NCBI GenBank assembly: GCA_024233865.1
Contig: JACKPA010000002.1
Span: forward strand, 124,001-188,000
Length of the DNA stretch: 64,000 nt
DNA from: Leptospiraceae bacterium
Lineage (GTDB): Bacteria; Spirochaetota; Leptospiria; Leptospirales; Leptospiraceae
Direction: 5' to 3'
A program made the translations under genes and the position numbers. Under the pieces are notes generated by a model. That model had not been told where the DNA came from and made no database searches. It worked only from the letters and a program-made list of their open reading frames with translations. Numbering within the stretch: position 1 is the stretch's first letter; the number at the start of each line of letters is the position of its first letter. Shown here piece after piece: positions 9,818 to 19,476 of the stretch.

Positions 9818-10237
9818 ATGTCTTTTGAAGACCCCGAAAAGCAGCAAAAGAATATTGAAAATCTTTTTATAGACTATTTGGTTAGTAAACATGCAGAAAA
9901 GTTATCTGGGACTACTATTCCAGATGTGAAATTTGAAATGCAAAAATACATACATTCTCATATTAAAGGTGTGAAAGAAGGTCTAGCTTCCCACGCAAGG
10001 AATCATTCTTTTCATATATTAAGTGACCCAAAATTTAAACCGGTTAGAGACGATTTGAATGGTTTTGCGGAAAGAGTTCACAAATATTTTTATTATGGAA
10101 GACCTAGCCAAAGAGAATTTGATGAATTTATTGGACTGTTTGAGCCTGATTTTCAAAAAAAGTATCGAGAGCACCTTGATAAATCTTTACAAGCATCCTT
10201 TAGGAATATAGACTATAAAGCCTTAAAAAGAGGATGA
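9818..10237 (+). CDS. Conserved hypothetical protein
   Basis: 139-residue soluble, charged, helical protein with no recognised domain. The reading frame opens at a TTG at 9761, but the ATG at 9818 is preceded by AAAGGAGAA at a good distance and is preferred. Its end overlaps the start of the P-loop kinase gene by 4 bp (ATGA), so the two are translationally coupled. Confidence 0.7.
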   Translation: MSFEDPEKQQKNIENLFIDYLVSKHAEKLSGTTIPDVKFEMQKYIHSHIKGVKEGLASHARNHSFHILSDPKFKPVRDDLNGFAERVHKYFYYGRPSQREFDEFIGLFEPDFQKKYREHLDKSLQASFRNIDYKALKRG

Positions 10238-10758
10238 ATGGAAAAGAATTGATTGTTGTAACAGGTTTGCCGGCGAGTGGAAAGAGCACACTGGCAAATC
10301 AAATTGCGATCCATAAGGGGCTTTCTCGAATTTCTTCTGACGACATCAGGAGTTTTTACTTATACAATAGTAACTTTGAGCCTAACATTAAATATTCAAA
10401 ATATATTTCTGCAATGGTATTTGATGTAATATACCTAAAGGCAGAATTAGAACTTACCTATAAAAATGGAGTTGTTTTGGATGGTATATTCTTTTTTCCA
10501 CCCGGTTGGGAAAGACTAAAAGAAATTGCAGATAGAACCGGATCGGAAGTGTTTTTTTACCAATTTATTGGAAGTTTTGAAACTCTATCAACAAGAATGA
10601 AAAATAGGAATAATGATCCATATAACTCTGAAGCAGATATTGAAGTGTTAAAAAAACACTGGGATATCTTAGAAAAAAATGACTTTCAGTATCCCACTCG
10701 CAATCCAGATTTTTTAAAATTAAATTTTCATTGGGAAGAAATTGAAGTAAAAAACTAA
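10234..10758 (+). CDS. P-loop kinase-like ATPase (zeta toxin / gluconate-kinase-like fold)
   Basis: The N-terminal VTGLPASGKST is a clear Walker A motif of the small AAA_33 kinase group. SSDDIRSFY supplies the acidic residues, and RMKNRNNDP with the following LEKNDF looks like the lid region. At 174 aa it has the length of predicted phosphotransferases that act on small molecules. It is coupled to the preceding hypothetical gene and converges on an alpha/beta hydrolase gene, sharing 4 bp with it at the stop codons. Confidence 0.75.
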   Translation: MNGKELIVVTGLPASGKSTLANQIAIHKGLSRISSDDIRSFYLYNSNFEPNIKYSKYISAMVFDVIYLKAELELTYKNGVVLDGIFFFPPGWERLKEIADRTGSEVFFYQFIGSFETLSTRMKNRNNDPYNSEADIEVLKKHWDILEKNDFQYPTRNPDFLKLNFHWEEIEVKN

Positions 10759-11654
10759 ATTCGCGCTCTTGCTATAGTCTCTCTAATTATATTGTTCACT
10801 TCCCGAGGCTTTTCTCTATGAACCCAGTGATTGGCTTTTAATTTATGAATTTTTAAATTACTGGCAATCTCTTCCATTTTATCATAGCTGGAAGGAAGTA
10901 TTGCCAAATCATCTTCCGGAATAATAACCGAAACCGGAACTTCAATTGGAGGCTCTGGGAGTCTTGGTAGTCCCCCCATCATAAGTTCACGATAGAGATT
11001 TAAGGTACCTACTGCACAGGAAAAGATTTCTTTTTTATCATATTTGTACATTTCGTCGTTGGACGGAACTCCACCTTCTTTTAGAATCCTTTCCCATAAA
11101 AAAAGCGGAAACGTATACCACATAAATTCCGGTAATTTTGGAACCTGAAAGAACATAATGTACCATGACTTAAAAATCTGGAAAAATTGCTCTCCTATAG
11201 CCATAGGGTTAAAAGAGGTAAATTTCTCAAACATGTTTTTTAAGGTAAGAGTAACATGAGGTCCGCTGACGGCAGTGTAACTATGAACCCTTTTTTGATA
11301 AGATCGATTTGATACAAAAGCCCAAAAAATAATAGCCCCCCAATCATGACCAACTAGATGCACTTTTCCTTCTTTTCCAACCAAATGGTCGATAACAGCT
11401 AATACATCTTCTTGTAGCTTTTCGATATGAAAATCATACTGATTGATTGGTTGCGTCGATTTTCCGGCTCCCCTTATATCATAGGCAGCAACTTGGTATT
11501 CCATACCCAATGAATGCATTTGGTATGACCAGGTTTTGGAGTTATCCGGGTATCCATGCAAAAATAATACTGTTTCCGCGTCCGGTTTGTCTTTTGGTTT
11601 GTCTGATACCAAATAAAGTGTTACATCGGACGCATTTACAAAACTTGTTTTCAT
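10755..11654 (-). CDS. Alpha/beta hydrolase, epoxide hydrolase-like
   Basis: 299-residue alpha/beta hydrolase. FLHGYPDNS is the oxyanion-hole HGxP strand. GHDWGA has aspartate in the nucleophile elbow, as in epoxide hydrolases and haloalkane dehalogenases rather than serine esterases. The catalytic base is probably His in NHWVHREKP near the C-terminus. A lid domain rich in W/F/P (about residues 150-200) fits the same group. The start overlaps lspA's stop by 4 bp. Confidence 0.82.
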   Translation of the reverse strand: MKTSFVNASDVTLYLVSDKPKDKPDAETVLFLHGYPDNSKTWSYQMHSLGMEYQVAAYDIRGAGKSTQPINQYDFHIEKLQEDVLAVIDHLVGKEGKVHLVGHDWGAIIFWAFVSNRSYQKRVHSYTAVSGPHVTLTLKNMFEKFTSFNPMAIGEQFFQIFKSWYIMFFQVPKLPEFMWYTFPLFLWERILKEGGVPSNDEMYKYDKKEIFSCAVGTLNLYRELMMGGLPRLPEPPIEVPVSVIIPEDDLAILPSSYDKMEEIASNLKIHKLKANHWVHREKPREVNNIIRETIARARI

Positions 11655-12214
11655 ACTTCACTCTCTTTTTCTTTAAAATTCATTGTAATAATCAGTATAA
11701 CAAGACCTACTGAAATGCAAGAATCAGCAAAATTAAAGGCAGGCCATCTATGAAAAACTAAAAAGTCAGGCCAATCAAAGTCAAGAAAGTCAACAACTCC
11801 TATAAATTCATTTTGGCTAGTAGGTGAGAAACCGAATTTAACACCTCCACCGGGTGGCATTTTTACAAAAAATTTGTCAAAAAAATTCCCAAACGCTCCC
11901 ACCATCACCAAATTCCAACCCCAATCATGTCCTATATCATAGTTTTTCCATCTATACAATATTAAAAATAGTATGGCGATTCCGGTAGTAACAAGAGACA
12001 GTATGGCATTATTTTGAAACATACCAAAAACAAATCCCGTATTAAAGGTAAGGGTCATACAAAACAAGCCATCCATGTAACACTGGCTATCGTGAACGCT
12101 ATAATTTTGAATCACAAGGTACTTTGTAAATAGGTCAATCAATACGCCTAATAAAATAAAAGCTATATAAGGAGGTTTCAAAACCTCTAAAAATCTTTTG
12201 TCAAAATATTTCAT
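11651..12214 (-). CDS. lspA: Lipoprotein signal peptidase (signal peptidase II)
   Basis: Inner-membrane aspartyl protease that removes the signal peptide from diacylglyceryl-modified prolipoproteins, of which this window encodes several. Conserved blocks are NTGFVFGMF, GAFGNFFDKF (first catalytic Asp) and FNFADSCI (second catalytic Asp), with four hydrophobic segments. It carries a longer insertion (PPGGGVKFGFSPTSQNEF) between the Asp blocks than the E. coli enzyme. It lies 6 bp after the UbiB-like gene and overlaps the hydrolase gene. Confidence 0.93.
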   Translation of the reverse strand: MKYFDKRFLEVLKPPYIAFILLGVLIDLFTKYLVIQNYSVHDSQCYMDGLFCMTLTFNTGFVFGMFQNNAILSLVTTGIAILFLILYRWKNYDIGHDWGWNLVMVGAFGNFFDKFFVKMPPGGGVKFGFSPTSQNEFIGVVDFLDFDWPDFLVFHRWPAFNFADSCISVGLVILIITMNFKEKESEV

Positions 12215-12220
12215 AAATTC

Positions 12221-13924
12221 CTACATTTTACTTAGTCTGTTTTTTATAAATGATACAATCAGAATTAGGGAAAACGAAAACCCCAGAAAATAAAATAAAT
12301 AAGATAACCAGATAATTCCCTTATCCAAAAAGTTATTCCCAAATTGAATACTGGCAATGAGAATCGCCGTATAAATGAATTGATGCCCGAGAATGTATGT
12401 TTTCTCTGTTTGCTTCTCAACATCAGCATTTTTGATACTCAAACGTCCACGATTAATGGCAAGTAAAGCCCTATGAAAATCACCTGGTATAGAAATCATG
12501 TTGGCAAGCGCTTCTCCACCGCCTTCTTCTTCCCAAGTTCTTTCCAGGGTGGTTCCACCAACTACAATCGATTCAAAATGAACTTCCGCATAATCAAAGA
12601 TTGTTCTGTAAGGGTCCAAATAAGCTATATTTCCTACCAAAAGTCCAAGGACCCTTTCTAGCATCACATAATTTTGAGGAACATGGGCTATTTTTAATAA
12701 TTCGGATAAGCTAGAATTGATTCCCTTTAAAAAGAGGTAGGCATCTTCTGCGTTTAAATCTTCCAAAGAAACGTTTCTAAAAAATTCGGTATTGGTAATA
12801 AACCTCTTTAAATTCTCAATGGCATACCTGGCAATTTTTTCCAGTTTATCTTTATTGGCATCGGAAGAAAAAAATCCCATTTCCTCCATGCCTTCAATGA
12901 CTCCAAAATAATCTTTGGTCATTGCGCTCATAATAATTTTTCGAAGAGATGTGGTTGTGGATTCGTTGACTTCACACACAGCTCCGAAATCAACAAAACA
13001 CAGTTTTTCATCCGGTGTTATGATTAAATTTCCTGGATGTGGATCTGCGTGAAAAAACTTATACTTGAATATCATTAAAATATAAGCTCTCATAAGTAAG
13101 TCTACGATATTGGATTTTTTATCATTTTTACCCATGGTTGGAGGATACTCCGTTATTTTTACTCCTTCTACAAACCTAGTAACTAATACACCCATGGAGG
13201 CAAACTCAGGATAAACATCCGGAAAAATGATATTTGGTTCTTTAGCAAAAAGCTCTGTCATTCTTGTGATAGATCGGGACTCTTTTAGTAGATCCATTTC
13301 ACTCTTTATGGTTACTTCGATTTCTTTGTGAATTTTTTTGTACTCATAACGAAAAAGGTATCTATTCAACCTTTTCATCACAAACTTTAAAGTTTTAAGG
13401 TCTTTATTTATTAAATTTTCGATATCCGGATAAAGAATTTTGATTACAACTTTTTCATTGTATAGAGTTGCCGTGTGAACTTGAGCAGTTGAAGCTGCTG
13501 CCAAAGGAACTCTGTCTATATCCGGAAAAACATCTGTTATATCTTGGTGTATTTCGTTATGGAAACGTTCTTTAATTTCATTAAAAGAGTGTGGTGGAAT
13601 TCTATCTTGGAGGTCTTTTAAAGCATCAATGAAGCTTAAAGGAAGTATATGAGTAAGATTTGATAAAAACTGTCCTACTTTTATGTAAACTCCGCCTAAC
13701 TTCAAAAAAATCTTTTTACAATCATCTCCCAAATCTTTAAAAATTCTTTCTTCTCTTAAAGAAATTTTTTCAGGCGAGAGGAATAACTTTAAGACTTTAT
13801 AATGCCAAAGAAGGATTACCAATTTCTTTAAAAAGAAAATGTAAACGATAAAAAATCGACTAAGATAACTTTTATTACGATACGTAAAAATTATCGGATG
13901 AGACTCTGAGGATTCTTTTTTCAT
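12221..13924 (-). CDS. ABC1/UbiB family atypical kinase
   Basis: 567-residue member of the ABC1/AarF/UbiB family. It has the KxGQ signature (YIKVGQ), the alanine-rich nucleotide loop AAASTAQVH, the catalytic-loop region FHADPHPGN and the metal-binding FVDFGAV. Two hydrophobic segments at the C-terminus (about residues 510-560) anchor it in the membrane. In other bacteria these proteins support quinone biosynthesis or membrane lipid handling; the exact role here is unknown. It is the first gene of the unit with lspA and the hydrolase. Confidence 0.87.
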   Translation of the reverse strand: MKKESSESHPIIFTYRNKSYLSRFFIVYIFFLKKLVILLWHYKVLKLFLSPEKISLREERIFKDLGDDCKKIFLKLGGVYIKVGQFLSNLTHILPLSFIDALKDLQDRIPPHSFNEIKERFHNEIHQDITDVFPDIDRVPLAAASTAQVHTATLYNEKVVIKILYPDIENLINKDLKTLKFVMKRLNRYLFRYEYKKIHKEIEVTIKSEMDLLKESRSITRMTELFAKEPNIIFPDVYPEFASMGVLVTRFVEGVKITEYPPTMGKNDKKSNIVDLLMRAYILMIFKYKFFHADPHPGNLIITPDEKLCFVDFGAVCEVNESTTTSLRKIIMSAMTKDYFGVIEGMEEMGFFSSDANKDKLEKIARYAIENLKRFITNTEFFRNVSLEDLNAEDAYLFLKGINSSLSELLKIAHVPQNYVMLERVLGLLVGNIAYLDPYRTIFDYAEVHFESIVVGGTTLERTWEEEGGGEALANMISIPGDFHRALLAINRGRLSIKNADVEKQTEKTYILGHQFIYTAILIASIQFGNNFLDKGIIWLSYLFYFLGFSFSLILIVSFIKNRLSKM

Positions 13925-13976
13925 GTAAAATTATTTTTACCAATACACAAAATCAAACTGAATTTGCAAGAAATTC

Positions 13977-14972
13977 TTAACATAAGTTTATGGTTTCAAT
14001 CATTTCAAAAATATCATGACTATCTTCAATCGGTCCTGTAATTATCTTTGATTTTTCATCTATCACATCCGTTATTTCTCGATAAAGATTTATCCATGGA
14101 TTTAGATTGGATTTTGAAAAAACGGGTAAGTTTATTTCTTTAAGGCTAAAAAACCCTTCGTACAAATCTGATTTTTGAGAAATAAAGATTTTGGAACCAT
14201 CGTTACTCAATACAAACCTTGCCTGGGTAGTTTGAAACTCGATTTCAAATTGAAAGTAGTTTCGACTATCACCAACTTCTAAAAACGCAAAAACATCATT
14301 CGGATACTCCATTAAACTTAAAAACCGATCTTCTTTTGGGTTTGAACTCGCTCGATTATAGTAATTAAATGGCTTACCAAGAACCCATTGTATATAATCA
14401 AGTGCATGAGTTCCATCATGCAAAAGAGTCTTTTTTTTTCCTTTGGTCGAAGTAAACACGTTCATTTTTACCGTTTTCAGCTTACCATATTTTTTTTCTG
14501 ATATTATTTTTTTCACATATCCATACAACGGATGGTATCTTCTTTCGTGATTCACCCATATCCTTGTTTTTGCCTGTTTTTTCTTTTCTAGGAGTTGCTT
14601 TATTTCTGTTAAGTTTAAGCAAGCCGGCTTTTCTACCAAAAGGTTTGGAATCTTTGCTTCGATGGCAAAAATTATATTTTCATAATGGGATTCCGAATTG
14701 GTTGCGATAACACATAAATCGAATTTAGACTTAATTATATCACTTAGATTTGTTACCAAACCTTCTTTTGGAATATTCCATTGATATAAAAATTGATAAA
14801 TCTTTTTAGAGTTGGTATCATAAATTCCTTTTAAATCAAAACGATTTTTTAAAGCAGAACCTAAAATAACACCGGCATGAGTACATGGATGATATCGCAG
14901 TTTATCCTTTTCAAGGGTTGAAGCTATCCGTCCTAAACCCAGCAATAAAGTTTTAATTTTTTCTTTTTTCAT
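13977..14972 (-). CDS. Gfo/Idh/MocA family oxidoreductase
   Basis: NAD(P)-dependent oxidoreductase of 331 aa. The Rossmann dinucleotide loop is LLLGLGRIAS at the N-terminus, and LVEKPACLN contains the conserved EKP motif with the catalytic lysine. HDGTHALDYIQW resembles the active-site helix of sugar dehydrogenases in this family. The substrate is probably a sugar or cyclitol, but there is no sugar cluster nearby to narrow this down. Confidence 0.82.
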   Translation of the reverse strand: MKKEKIKTLLLGLGRIASTLEKDKLRYHPCTHAGVILGSALKNRFDLKGIYDTNSKKIYQFLYQWNIPKEGLVTNLSDIIKSKFDLCVIATNSESHYENIIFAIEAKIPNLLVEKPACLNLTEIKQLLEKKKQAKTRIWVNHERRYHPLYGYVKKIISEKKYGKLKTVKMNVFTSTKGKKKTLLHDGTHALDYIQWVLGKPFNYYNRASSNPKEDRFLSLMEYPNDVFAFLEVGDSRNYFQFEIEFQTTQARFVLSNDGSKIFISQKSDLYEGFFSLKEINLPVFSKSNLNPWINLYREITDVIDEKSKIITGPIEDSHDIFEMIETINLC

Positions 14973-15035
14973 ACAATCGGAAAGATAATTTTATAAAGCT
15001 ATGGATTTATAGTCTACAATAAAAATGTATCGGAA

Positions 15036-15488
15036 TTAAACTTTACTTTTTTTATAATTATCATACATCATTTTACCTAAGGTAGCTATCCCGGCTGCCA
15101 AAGCACCCAATCCAAAATATGTTCTTTGGGATTGAAAACTTTCTTTATTTCCAGTAACACACCAGGTTGCAAAATGTTCGCAATTATTTTGAAAAACGCT
15201 ATATTTCCATTTTTCGTTTAATGCCTTTTTTGCCCTTTTAATAGTTTCTATCGGATCAGAATAAACACCATATCTTCTAATTCTTAAAGTCCCACCTTTT
15301 ATAAAATTTTGTAAACTGATTTGTTTGATTTCTTTATCAAAAATATCACCTTCGCTAAAATCAATAACTTGATTTTCAGCAATATAAATACCATGGTGAG
15401 AATAAAGAATGCCATGCCTTCTAACTAAAATATGATCCCCTGGTTTTAATTGTTCTATTGTAATTTTTTTATCGGTTAAACTAAACAA
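15036..15488 (-). CDS. LRAT/NlpC-P60-type acyltransferase-like protein
   Basis: 150-residue protein of the LRAT (lecithin:retinol acyltransferase / H-REV107) fold. PGDHILVRRHGILYSHHGIYI carries the catalytic His region and NNCEHFATWC the nucleophile Cys of the NCEHF motif. A C-terminal hydrophobic helix (GLGALAAGIATLGKMM) should tether it to a membrane. In animals these are phospholipid acyltransferases or phospholipases; bacterial members are poorly described. It lies 21 bp after trmB on the same strand. Confidence 0.78.
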   Translation of the reverse strand: MFSLTDKKITIEQLKPGDHILVRRHGILYSHHGIYIAENQVIDFSEGDIFDKEIKQISLQNFIKGGTLRIRRYGVYSDPIETIKRAKKALNEKWKYSVFQNNCEHFATWCVTGNKESFQSQRTYFGLGALAAGIATLGKMMYDNYKKSKV

Positions 15489-15509
15489 TTTTTTATCCTT
15501 ATTTAATTT

Positions 15510-16175
15510 TTACTTCAAAATTCTTGATTTTATTCTTTCAATATAGTAGACTTTTTTTCCTATCTTTATGCTATCGTTTTCGAATCTGGAAATTGGAAAT
15601 GATTCCCTTGAATGATCGTATTCCTTACCTAAATAATAAAACCTTGGGTCATGTTTAAATAGTTCTACAACTGATAAAGCGTAAGGAGAATGATCGGTTG
15701 CAAATTTAAAAGAACCACCTGTTTTTAATAAATATGCCAGTTTATCAAGGAATTCCACTGTAAAAGTTCTATGTTTATGATGCTTATTTTTTGGCCATGG
15801 ATCAGGAAAATTTAGTAGGATTTGATCAAATTGTTCTGATATAAACAATTCGGTTAAAAACCAATTAAAGTTTAAGGGAATGATTTTGATATTTTTTAAA
15901 TTAAATTCTTGAATTTTCCTTATTGTAAAATCAACCCGGCTAATTTTTTTTTCCATTAGTATAAAACCGGCATCTTCATTTTTTTGTCCCAATTCTATGG
16001 CAACCTCTCCCCAACCGGAACCTAACTCCAAAAAATATCTTTCATAATGTGCTTCAAACAATTCCATCGGTTTAACAACTTCAAACTGTTTTGGAACAAA
16101 AATGTATTTTGATTGGATAGGAAAAGAACAAACAATATTCCATAATTTATCTTTTAAATCGTTAGAGTTATCCAT
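15510..16175 (-). CDS. trmB: tRNA (guanine-N7-)-methyltransferase
   Basis: SAM-dependent enzyme that makes m7G46 in tRNA. Motif I is FLELGSGWGEVA, and the family signature DPWPKNKHHKHR is complete. FATDHSPYA follows. Length 221 aa is normal. It lies 4 bp downstream of the Hpt gene and upstream of the LRAT gene, so all three may share a transcript. Confidence 0.92.
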   Translation of the reverse strand: MDNSNDLKDKLWNIVCSFPIQSKYIFVPKQFEVVKPMELFEAHYERYFLELGSGWGEVAIELGQKNEDAGFILMEKKISRVDFTIRKIQEFNLKNIKIIPLNFNWFLTELFISEQFDQILLNFPDPWPKNKHHKHRTFTVEFLDKLAYLLKTGGSFKFATDHSPYALSVVELFKHDPRFYYLGKEYDHSRESFPISRFENDSIKIGKKVYYIERIKSRILK

Positions 16176-16179
16176 GAAA

Positions 16180-16539
16180 TCACTTATTTTTTAAGAATTC
16201 TTTAAAAAGATTAACCTCTACGAGCTTTTTTTCTACAATATCCATCACTTTTTCAACATTATCAGTACGATTTCCTTTTACTTCTTCTTCAAGTTTGAAT
16301 ATCATTTTGTATATTTCATTTAATGCAAGTGTAGCAGTTGCTCCCTTTAGAGAATGAATTTCACCTAATAAACCATTAATATCTCTTTTTAATAAAGCAC
16401 CTTTTATGGATTGTATATAAACCATTGAGGTTTCTTCATACTTATCCAAAAGTTTTATAAGCAAATCATCTGTTCCTTTGCTTATTACTTGAAATTCTTT
16501 GTATTTTTCATAATCCATAATATTTGAAATTTCTTCCAT
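16180..16539 (-). CDS. Histidine phosphotransfer (Hpt) domain protein
   Basis: Small phosphorelay carrier. EIHSLKGATATL contains the phosphoaccepting His (about residue 62 of 119) in the HxxKG motif of Hpt four-helix bundles. The frame can be read back to 16593, but the ATG at 16539 is preceded by GTGGAGGTTGCA, a strong ribosome site, and is chosen. It is divergent from a stand-alone response regulator across 156 bp. The two may work together, though the sensor kinase is not in the window. Confidence 0.82.
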   Translation of the reverse strand: MEEISNIMDYEKYKEFQVISKGTDDLLIKLLDKYEETSMVYIQSIKGALLKRDINGLLGEIHSLKGATATLALNEIYKMIFKLEEEVKGNRTDNVEKVMDIVEKKLVEVNLFKEFLKNK

Positions 16540-16695
16540 TGCAACCTCCACTATGCTTGTAGATCTTATAAATAACAAGGAGAATATTAACAATTGTCTA
16601 TTGATACTATTTTTTTGTAAAATATTTGATTGTAGTATTTTCTTATTTTTTGGTTGTTAAAATTATAACTTATAAAATAAAATAGTTTAATAAAC

Positions 16696-17094
16696 ATGAA
16701 TAATATTCAAAAGAAGCAAACAATAAAAGTCCTTGTTGTAGATGACAATGAAGTCAACCAAATTGTATCTTTAGAGATGCTTTCTATGTTAGGTTTCCAA
16801 GCTGATTTAGCTTCCGACGGAGAAGAAGCATTAAAAAAACACGTTCAAAACCATTATAATTTAATTTTAATGGATATTTTAATGCCTGGATTAAGTGGCA
16901 TTGAAACTTCTCACAGAATTAGAAATGATTTGAATGATGATAATGTAATTATCATCTCGATGTCTGCCGGAAATATATACGAAGAAGATAATAATGCGTT
17001 TACCAACGCCGGAATAAATGATTATTTAACCAAGCCTTTTCATACAGAAGAATTAAAAAAGATTATACAAAAATGGTTTTCCAATTCAGACTAA
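16696..17094 (+). CDS. Stand-alone response regulator (CheY-like receiver)
   Basis: 132-residue single receiver domain. VVDDNEVN gives the acidic pair (Asp16/17), LILMDILMP the phosphoacceptor Asp60, and DYLTKPF the conserved lysine. No output domain is attached. The stop is 3 bp before obg's start, so the two are cotranscribed. It probably receives phosphate from a hybrid kinase or through the neighbouring Hpt protein (inference from position). Confidence 0.88.
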   Translation: MNNIQKKQTIKVLVVDDNEVNQIVSLEMLSMLGFQADLASDGEEALKKHVQNHYNLILMDILMPGLSGIETSHRIRNDLNDDNVIIISMSAGNIYEEDNNAFTNAGINDYLTKPFHTEELKKIIQKWFSNSD

Positions 17095-17097
17095 AGA

Positions 17098-18096
17098 ATG
17101 TCTAAGTTTATTGATGAAGTTATAATTAATGTTAAAGCGGGCCATGGTGGAGGTGGAGCTGTTTCTTTTTACCGAGAAAAATACAGGGAATTCGGAGGAC
17201 CGGATGGGGGTGAAGGTGGCCATGGTGGAAATGTATGCATCATTTCAAAAATATCCATAGAAACACTTGATAAATATATTCCTTTAAAGGTTTATTCGGC
17301 TGAAGTTGGAACACCTGGTAGCGGTAAAAACAAAGCCGGATCCAAGGGGAATGATCTTATCTTAAAAGTTCCAATAGGAACTCAAGTTTATGATGCAGAA
17401 ACAGATGACCTTCTGTATGACTTTTTAACCGATGAAGACTTATTTGTTGTAGCCAAAGGTGGAATCGGTGGAAAGGGAAATGCTTTTTTCAAAACCTCTA
17501 CAAACCAGACACCACGATTTTCACAGCCCGGAGAACCAGGGGAAGAAAAGCAGATTAAGTTAAGCTTAAAACTTCTGGCAGACGTAGGTTTGGTTGGTTT
17601 GCCAAATGCCGGAAAATCGACTCTTTTAAGCAAGATAACCGATGCTCACCCCAAAATCGCAAGTTATGCATTCACAACTCTAATTCCTAACCTGGGAGTT
17701 GTAATAAGAGATCATAAAAGAAAATATACAATTGCGGATATTCCGGGAATTATAGAAGGCGCGAGCAGAGGAATTGGCTTGGGTTTGTCTTTTTTGAGAC
17801 ACATAGAGAGAGTTAAGGTTGTAGTATATTTGATTGATGCCAATTCTATGGATATAGTTGAAAACTATCAATGTTTAATCAGTGAATTAAATAGTTACCA
17901 CGAAAGTTTATCTCAAAAACCTTCCCTAATTGTATTAAATAAAATTGATATGATCGAAGACGAAAGCTTTATTCATGAGTTGATCTCAAGTTTTGGTTTA
18001 CAAAACAAAAAAATAATACCAATTTCCGCTGAAAAAGAAATAAATTTAGAAAATTTGTTAGTTGAATTGGATAAATTATTAATCTTTTATCATTAA
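17098..18096 (+). CDS. obg: Obg/CgtA GTPase
   Basis: Essential ribosome-associated GTPase. The glycine-rich Obg fold is at the N-terminus (KAGHGGGGAVSFYREKY and further GG repeats to about residue 157). The G domain follows with GLPNAGKST, DIPGIIEGAS, NKID and SAEKE. At 332 aa it ends after the G domain and lacks the C-terminal OCT domain found in some homologues. Its 3' end overlaps the convergent MATE gene by 18 bp. Confidence 0.93.
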   Translation: MSKFIDEVIINVKAGHGGGGAVSFYREKYREFGGPDGGEGGHGGNVCIISKISIETLDKYIPLKVYSAEVGTPGSGKNKAGSKGNDLILKVPIGTQVYDAETDDLLYDFLTDEDLFVVAKGGIGGKGNAFFKTSTNQTPRFSQPGEPGEEKQIKLSLKLLADVGLVGLPNAGKSTLLSKITDAHPKIASYAFTTLIPNLGVVIRDHKRKYTIADIPGIIEGASRGIGLGLSFLRHIERVKVVVYLIDANSMDIVENYQCLISELNSYHESLSQKPSLIVLNKIDMIEDESFIHELISSFGLQNKKIIPISAEKEINLENLLVELDKLLIFYH

Positions 18097-19476
18097 GCGT
18101 AATAACCACTTTTTCCTTAAAAATCGAACCATGTATACGATTCCCAATGTCAATACCATACAAGTAAGGACAATCCAGCTTAAAATCGGTGATATGGAAA
18201 ATTGGTTTTTCAAAAAAAAGATTAAAATGGCAAAAGTCCACATTATGGAGCTTGACATGATCATAGTCCATATCGTATCTCCGGATCCTTTCAAAATCCC
18301 TCCCAAAATGCTGTAGGTAGAATCGAAAATAAAATAAGCACAGGAAATTTTTAGCATTATTGTTCCGTAATACACGACTTTTTTATAAGAAGAAAATTCT
18401 TCACCGGATATAAAAAGATTTACTAGGGAGTTTGTAAAAGTAAAATATACTATGGTTATAAAAAAGGAATATATCCAACCTATTTTTAGAGCGGACCAAG
18501 ATGATTTTAGTGCCAAATCCTTATTTCTTTCCCCAAGATATTTACCGACTTGTCCGCTTACTGCCTGGCTAATTCCCAGTAAAGGTATAAAACAAACCAT
18601 ATCCCAATTCAGTACGATCGTTGTAGAGGCAGCTACATCGCTAGAATAAGAATACATTGTCATTGTAAAAAATAAAAACCCAGAAAGATTGACTAACATT
18701 TCAATACCTGAAGGTAAGCCGTATCGAATCAATTTTGTTAGGATTGCACATTGAAACCGAAATTTAGTTGCCGTATTGTAATCAGTTCTGTATCTTTTGG
18801 AATAAAATTGTATAGTTAAGATAATAATTGGCAGTACACTTGAGAGGATAGTACCTGTTGCAGCTCCCTCAATACCTAACTTTGGAAACCCATGCTTTCC
18901 AAAAACCAAAATATAAGAAATAGGAATATTTAAAAGAACACCCAAAAGGGAAGCAATTGTTACAATGGATGTTTTACCAATTCCTATAAAAAAATTGGCA
19001 AAAACCAATCTTAATGGTGTAGTGATTACCGTTAGACTCAAAATGTGAAAATACTTCAATTCATTTTGATATAAGTCATTCTCATGCCCAAACAATAAAA
19101 ATAATTTAGGAGAAAAGAAATAGGAAAGTAGAAAAATGCAAGGAGTGACTAAAACCGTTAATAGTAACCCTTGGTGTACGGTTTTAATTGCTTCTTTTGG
19201 TTGTTTCGCTCCGATATACTGCCCAACAAGAGAAATGATTTGACCTAAAATTCCAAACATTAAGGTTGTGATGAGATATGTTAACAAGCCACCGGATAAG
19301 GTCGCAGCAAGCTCTTCTTTTCCAAGTTGTGCAAGAAAATACCTATCTACAAAAACCATGGCAACGTCAATAGCTTGAGAAAAAAAGATTGGTAATGCAA
19401 TAGGAATCAACTCTATTACGCTTCCTTGTAAATTTTTTGCATCGTTAGATGATTTATACATTCTGCTTGTTTTCAA
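18079..19476 (-). CDS. MATE family efflux transporter
   Basis: 465-residue polytopic membrane protein with about 12 hydrophobic helices in two similar halves, the layout of NorM/DinF-like cation-coupled drug exporters. PIALPIFFSQAIDVAMVFVDRYF is the conserved first helix, and LGISQAVSGQVGKYLGERN is the equivalent region of the second half. It starts one base after the stop of the DUF115 gene, so the two are coupled. Confidence 0.87.
   Translation of the reverse strand: MKTSRMYKSSNDAKNLQGSVIELIPIALPIFFSQAIDVAMVFVDRYFLAQLGKEELAATLSGGLLTYLITTLMFGILGQIISLVGQYIGAKQPKEAIKTVHQGLLLTVLVTPCIFLLSYFFSPKLFLLFGHENDLYQNELKYFHILSLTVITTPLRLVFANFFIGIGKTSIVTIASLLGVLLNIPISYILVFGKHGFPKLGIEGAATGTILSSVLPIIILTIQFYSKRYRTDYNTATKFRFQCAILTKLIRYGLPSGIEMLVNLSGFLFFTMTMYSYSSDVAASTTIVLNWDMVCFIPLLGISQAVSGQVGKYLGERNKDLALKSSWSALKIGWIYSFFITIVYFTFTNSLVNLFISGEEFSSYKKVVYYGTIMLKISCAYFIFDSTYSILGGILKGSGDTIWTMIMSSSIMWTFAILIFFLKNQFSISPILSWIVLTCMVLTLGIVYMVRFLRKKWLLRLMIKD

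Noticed and set aside
18131..18649. Open frames antisense to the MATE gene
   Set aside because: They lack ribosome sites and protein-like composition; they mirror the real gene.
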